In this document: in pieces, positions 7,839-10,804 of the stretch
Numbering within the stretch: the stretch's first letter is position 1
Layout: the number at the start of each line of letters is the position of its first letter
NCBI GenBank assembly: GCA_019424645.1
Contig: JAHYZB010000061.1
Span: 1 to 10,804 of the forward strand
Direction: 5' to 3'
DNA length: 10,804 nucleotides
Source: Oxalobacter formigenes
GTDB taxonomy: Bacteria > Pseudomonadota > Gammaproteobacteria > Burkholderiales > Burkholderiaceae_D
Translations under genes and position numbers: made by a program
Notes under the pieces: generated by a model
What the model was told of the DNA's origin: nothing
What the model saw: only the letters and a program-made list of their open reading frames with translations
Database searches by the model: none

Positions 7839-8867
7839 ATGCGAATAACCATCGAATATGAATCATCCTGGCGAAACTCGTTTCTGGATGGCTCCAATAA
7901 TGAATCATTACCCAGACAGGGGCGCAATTTCATTGGATCCATGACAGCTTTGGGAAAAGAAGGTAATTTTAAAACGCGCGCCGTTACCAAAGACACCGTC
8001 ATGGGTATACTGAACCGTTTGATTGGCGAACAACGGAAACTGTATCAGGCCCGGCAGGACAAGGATTATTATTTTCAGGATATAGAAGCGGTTTTAACAG
8101 ATAACGATATTTGCGATCGTACACAGTCTCAAAACGAAATAGTTTATTTACGAAACATTTCAGGCAGTACCGATCAGAATGCCTTTACAGGTATGATCAA
8201 ATCCGGCGATCCAGCCTTTGATTCAGATTTTTCCCAGAAATTATGGGGGATTTTGTGGTTTGATCTCAACCAGGTAATGGACTTCATACTGGATGAAAAA
8301 ATTGAAGTTGATAACCAAACTGAGTTAAATCCACTTAATGTCATTGCGAAACTGGAAAATATCTTTGGTGAAAAAGCAATTGATGCAAGCGAAAAGGTTC
8401 AGTCCTGTCTGAATACATTCCATCAGTTCTTTCCTGACATTGAATATAAATTAACCGCAAAAAATCAGCTTGCACCAATCAGTCTATATACCTCTGCTTT
8501 GTATATCCAGATTCAGCGTTTGGAGAAAAAGTATGATATGAGCAAAGCTCTCACAAAATCAGGGGGATTAAGCGGTATTTCCAAACGTGGTTTCACAAAA
8601 AAAGACTTCATGGATCGTTACACCACCGGCAAAAAAAAGCTGATTTGGGGAAATCCCTATGTGATGAAAGAAAGAAAAAAAGGTGAAGGAGAAATTTCCC
8701 ATCCTTTAACCAAAGCCAATGGCACACTGGAAATCAACCTCAACATTTCCAGAGAACGAGCCAGAGATCTCGAACAGAAAATTCTTGATGCCGGAGTATC
8801 TTCTTTTTATCTGGGCAAAAAAGGACTTGCCTATGTCACGAATATCGATACAAGAGGAAATCCATGA
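7839..8867 (+). CDS. cas5fv: Cas5fv, 5'-handle cap and PAM-reading subunit of the I-F2 effector
   Basis: A 342-residue protein resembling the Shewanella I-Fv Cas5. The N terminus, M-R-I-T-I-E-Y-E-S-S-W-R-N-S-F-L, begins with the first strand of a RAMP fold, and the C-terminal part contains a basic Lys-rich region (about 245-285) and a final strand pair. A long middle region (roughly 120-240) looks helical. In the characterised Shewanella complex, a helical insertion of Cas5fv recognises the PAM and replaces the Cas8f large subunit; assigning that role to this region is inference. The gene starts 12 nt after cas7fv with a GAGGTG ribosome binding site (7828-7833) and overlaps cas6f by 4 nt (ATGA). 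No homologue of csy1 is present nearby, consistent with this substitution. The assignment rests on both protein resemblance and gene order. Confidence 0.87.
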   Translation: MRITIEYESSWRNSFLDGSNNESLPRQGRNFIGSMTALGKEGNFKTRAVTKDTVMGILNRLIGEQRKLYQARQDKDYYFQDIEAVLTDNDICDRTQSQNEIVYLRNISGSTDQNAFTGMIKSGDPAFDSDFSQKLWGILWFDLNQVMDFILDEKIEVDNQTELNPLNVIAKLENIFGEKAIDASEKVQSCLNTFHQFFPDIEYKLTAKNQLAPISLYTSALYIQIQRLEKKYDMSKALTKSGGLSGISKRGFTKKDFMDRYTTGKKKLIWGNPYVMKERKKGEGEISHPLTKANGTLEINLNISRERARDLEQKILDAGVSSFYLGKKGLAYVTNIDTRGNP

Positions 8868-9457
8868 AATACTATATTGAAATCATATTGACCGGCAGCC
8901 CTGATTTTCCCCTTTATCATTTATGGTCCAAACTGTACACCCAGTTGCATCTGGCTCTGGTAGAAAACAGGGATGCCAGTGATCAGGTAAATATCGGCGT
9001 CTCTTTTCCTGAATACTACTTTAATGAAGAAAAAGGAATGGGCTTTCTGGGGACAAAGTTGCGTCTGTTTGCTGAAGATGAAACGAGCTTGCAGAAAATC
9101 GACATTCAGAAATGGTTTGTGCGTTTAAACGATTGTATCCACATTACTCCTGTTTGCAGGGTACCCCTGAACGAAATCACTGGTTATGCAACTTTCAGTC
9201 GAAAACACATTAAATCCAACGCCGAACGCCTCGCACGTCGTCAAATGAAAAGGCATAAGGATTTATCATTTCATGAAACAGTTCAGCGTTATCAGAAAAA
9301 CCTGGCAAAATCACCTTTGCCCTTTATACAGCTTGAAAGTTTAACTAACTGTCACCCATTCAAATTATTTATTGAAAAGAAACCGGCGATAAATGCAAGC
9401 TTGAAAGTCTTTACTACTTATGGATTAAGCGCAGAATCAACGATTCCTGAATTTTAA
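8864..9457 (+). CDS. cas6f: Cas6f (Csy4), pre-crRNA endoribonuclease
   Basis: A 197-residue metal-independent RNase that cuts the array transcript 3' of the repeat hairpin and stays bound to the 3' end of the crRNA. The catalytic histidine, His29 in Pseudomonas Csy4, falls at exactly residue 29 here (Q-L-H-L-A). An arginine/lysine-rich helix (about 117-132, R-L-A-R-R-Q-M-K-R) matches the helix that lies in the major groove of the hairpin. The C-terminal signatures F-K-L-F-I-E-K-K and T-Y-G-L-S are typical of the family. Its presumed substrate, a hairpin with stem CTGCC/GGCAG and a five-base loop, is present in every repeat downstream. It starts inside the end of cas5fv (ATGA overlap), with an AGAGGA ribosome binding site at 8853-8858. 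It is the last gene of the operon; the leader begins right after its stop. Confidence 0.96.
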   Translation: MKYYIEIILTGSPDFPLYHLWSKLYTQLHLALVENRDASDQVNIGVSFPEYYFNEEKGMGFLGTKLRLFAEDETSLQKIDIQKWFVRLNDCIHITPVCRVPLNEITGYATFSRKHIKSNAERLARRQMKRHKDLSFHETVQRYQKNLAKSPLPFIQLESLTNCHPFKLFIEKKPAINASLKVFTTYGLSAESTIPEF

Positions 9458-9491
9458 CCAAAGTTTTTTCAGATCTTTAAAAATCAAATAA

Positions 9492-9504
9492 AATCAACCG
9501 GTTA
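9492..9504 (+). promoter_or_regulatory. IHF binding site (perfect consensus match), leader-distal
   Basis: AATCAACCGGTTA matches the IHF consensus WATCAANNNNTTR at every defined position. It lies 83 nt upstream of the first repeat. IHF bending of the leader guides type I-E and I-F Cas1-Cas2 integration to the first repeat. Confidence 0.75.
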
Positions 9505-9546
9505 TAAGAATATTAAAAAACTTGGGTTAAACAGTGATTTCCGGCT

Positions 9547-9559
9547 CAAGTTATTGTTA
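9547..9559 (-). promoter_or_regulatory. Second candidate IHF site, leader-proximal, one mismatch
   Basis: On the minus strand this matches WATCAANNNNTTR except for one base (plus-strand T at 9557). It ends 28 nt before the first repeat, a sensible place for a proximal IHF site, and overlaps the start of the extended -10 element. Confidence 0.45.
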
Positions 9560-9563
9560 TAAC
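9555..9563 (+). promoter_or_regulatory. Extended -10 promoter for the pre-crRNA
   Basis: TGTTATAAC matches the extended -10 consensus TGnTATAAT at all but the last base. A poor -35 (TGATTT at 9535-9540) is 17 bp upstream, which extended -10 promoters tolerate. Transcription would start near 9570, about 15-20 nt before the first repeat. Confidence 0.5.
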
Positions 9564-9587
9564 TTTATTTTTTATTTTTTATATACA

Positions 9588-9615
9588 GTTCACTGCCGTA
9601 TAGGCAGCTTAGAAG
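9588..9615 (+). repeat. Type I-F direct repeat (first unit) with Cas6f hairpin
   Basis: The 28-nt repeat begins GTTCA, then has a perfect stem CTGCC (repeat positions 6-10) and GGCAG (16-20) around the loop GTATA, and ends CTTAGAAG. Cleavage after position 20, as known for Cas6f, leaves CTTAGAAG as the 8-nt 5' handle and the hairpin as the 3' tail. It differs from the common Pseudomonas/E. coli I-F repeat mainly in the handle (CTAAGAAA there). Confidence 0.95.
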
Positions 9616-10804
9616 CGAAGGGCTTTGTAAATTTGCTATCTGCTGTCGTTCACTGCCGTATAGGCAGCTTAGAAGATCTTATGCAGATATGGGTAAAAAC
9701 ATACAGCGTTCACTGCCGTATAGGCAGCTTAGAAGCATATGCGTCCTCAAAAAATCATTAACTTATTGTTCACTGCCGTATAGGCAGCTTAGAAGATTTG
9801 GTTTTTCTTCGATTGGTAATTTAACTTGTTCACTGCCGTATAGGCAGCTTAGAAGAGATGCTCGTTTACAGCGTCCCGAGTATCTTGGTTCACTGCCGTA
9901 TAGGCAGCTTAGAAGTTAACGCGACGCAGGCCGCTATCCGCGCCGGAGTTCACTGCCGTATAGGCAGCTTAGAAGTTAACTATTCCGCGTCGGTAGAAGG
10001 CGTCATTGTTCACTGCCGTATAGGCAGCTTAGAAGTTCCCTTGCGTTTTGCGGTTCATGGTGAATCGGTTCACTGCCGTATAGGCAGCTTAGAAGTTGTT
10101 GACCCCTCTCGGCTTTAATGACAAGGCGTTCACTGCCGTATAGGCAGCTTAGAAGTGCTGGCGGTTATGCTGTTAATACTCTTCAAGGTTCACTGCCGTA
10201 TAGGCAGCTTAGAAGTCTCTATCCGGCTTATCTTGCTGGGATTCCGTGTTCACTGCCGTATAGGCAGCTTAGAAGTAACTGGGTTTTCGACGCAGCTTTA
10301 TTTGCGTGTTCACTGCCGTATAGGCAGCTTAGAAGCAATGAGGGCTAAACGCATGATGGATGCGCAGGTTCACTGCCGTATAGGCAGCTTAGAAGAAGTG
10401 CATTTAAAGCAATGGTTCACATGCTGAGTTCACTGCCGTATAGGCAGCTTAGAAGTATCGGGATGGCGCGAACTGGTATCGGAAATGGTTCACTGCCGTA
10501 TAGGCAGCTTAGAAGATATACATTTAGCGGGCTTCACTCGATGCTTAGTTCACTGCCGTATAGGCAGCTTAGAAGTAGCACAGTTGACATCAAGTAAAGC
10601 AACTGTGGTTCACTGCCGTATAGGCAGCTTAGAAGTTTCAGCTCGGCCGGTGCCGGTTACGATGCATGTTCACTGCCGTATAGGCAGCTTAGAAGTCAAA
10701 TATCGTGGACGCGCTTGGAATTACAGTGTTCACTGCCGTATAGGCAGCTTAGAAGTTTAGTGACGACAGCGGGGCCGAATACGGACCGTTCACTGCCGTA
10801 TAGG
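9588..10804 (+). CRISPR. Type I-F2 CRISPR array, 20 full repeats plus one cut by the window end
   Basis: Repeats begin at 9588 and every 60 nt after that up to 10788. The first 20 are complete, 28 nt long and identical by eye; the last shows 17 nt before the window ends, so the array continues. All 20 spacers are exactly 32 nt, the standard I-F length, and all differ. The leader end is on the left, so the newest spacers are those nearest 9616. The absence of a degenerate repeat means the distal end is not in view. Spacer sources cannot be determined without a search. Confidence 0.99.

Larger units (their letters stand above)
9458..9587 (+). promoter_or_regulatory. CRISPR leader
   Basis: A 130-nt AT-rich, non-coding stretch between the cas6f stop and the first repeat. 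It is placed as the leader because transcription in this direction yields the hairpin-then-handle order that Cas6f needs, and because it holds IHF sites and an extended -10 element. A T-rich run (about 9564-9582) directly precedes the first repeat. No clear cas operon terminator is seen, so read-through from cas6f into the array is possible. Confidence 0.9.

Noticed and set aside
10350..10364. Hairpin CGCAT-GATGG-ATGCG in spacer 13
   Set aside because: A 5-bp stem is expected by chance among 20 spacers of this size; unlike spacer 17 it is not exceptional.
10415..10420. GTTCAC inside spacer 14, resembling the repeat start
   Set aside because: Only six bases match and the following bases diverge, so it is not a degenerate extra repeat.
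9534..10760. Several short open frames through the array with a repeated His-Cys-Arg-Ile-Gly-Ser-Leu-Glu or Ser-Leu-Pro-Tyr-Arg-Gln-Leu-Arg motif
   Set aside because: They are only the CRISPR repeat translated in different frames; the 60-nt period is a multiple of three, so the motif recurs in frame.

Overview
The window carries a complete compact type I-F CRISPR-Cas locus, assigned to subtype I-F2 (also called I-Fv), followed by the leader and the first 20 repeat-spacer units of its array. Upstream lie three accessory or unknown genes. The moderate-to-low GC content, the type I-F Cas proteins, a consensus-perfect IHF site in the leader and a lipobox-bearing Sel1 lipoprotein all point to a Gram-negative proteobacterium. 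I cannot name the genus; I-F2 loci are best known from Shewanella and related Proteobacteria.

Layout. Positions 1-894 hold the 3' part of a large unrecognised protein, with glycine-rich hydrophobic stretches reminiscent of phage virion or polymorphic-toxin proteins. A Sel1-repeat lipoprotein (919-1827) follows 24 nt later on the same strand, with a weak hairpin terminator. A small three-helix membrane protein is encoded on the minus strand (2096-2452) with a clear terminator at 2016-2043. A 479-nt AT-rich intergenic region (2453-2931) separates this block from the cas operon and contains inverted repeats and weak promoter elements.

The cas operon (2932-9457, plus strand) is tightly packed: cas1, cas2-3 fusion, cas7fv, cas5fv, cas6f. 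Two junctions are 4-nt ATGA overlaps; the other two have short gaps with good ribosome binding sites. There is no cas8f (csy1) large subunit and no small-subunit gene. Cas6f should cut the array transcript 3' of the repeat hairpin. Cas7fv should coat the spacer part of the crRNA. Cas5fv should cap the 5' handle and, from what is known of the Shewanella I-Fv complex, take over PAM recognition from the missing large subunit. Cas2-3 is then recruited to nick and degrade the target, and Cas1 with the Cas2 domain adds new spacers.

The leader (9458-9587) is AT-rich and holds a perfect IHF consensus, a second near-consensus IHF site and an extended -10 promoter element. The array (9588 to the window end) has 20 complete identical 28-nt repeats at an exact 60-nt period, 20 unique 32-nt spacers and a 21st repeat cut by the window edge.

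The system is a described but uncommon minimal variant, not an unknown class. The least explained parts are the effector-like gene with its Sel1 lipoprotein neighbour, the structured intergenic region before cas1, and some statistical oddities of the spacers.
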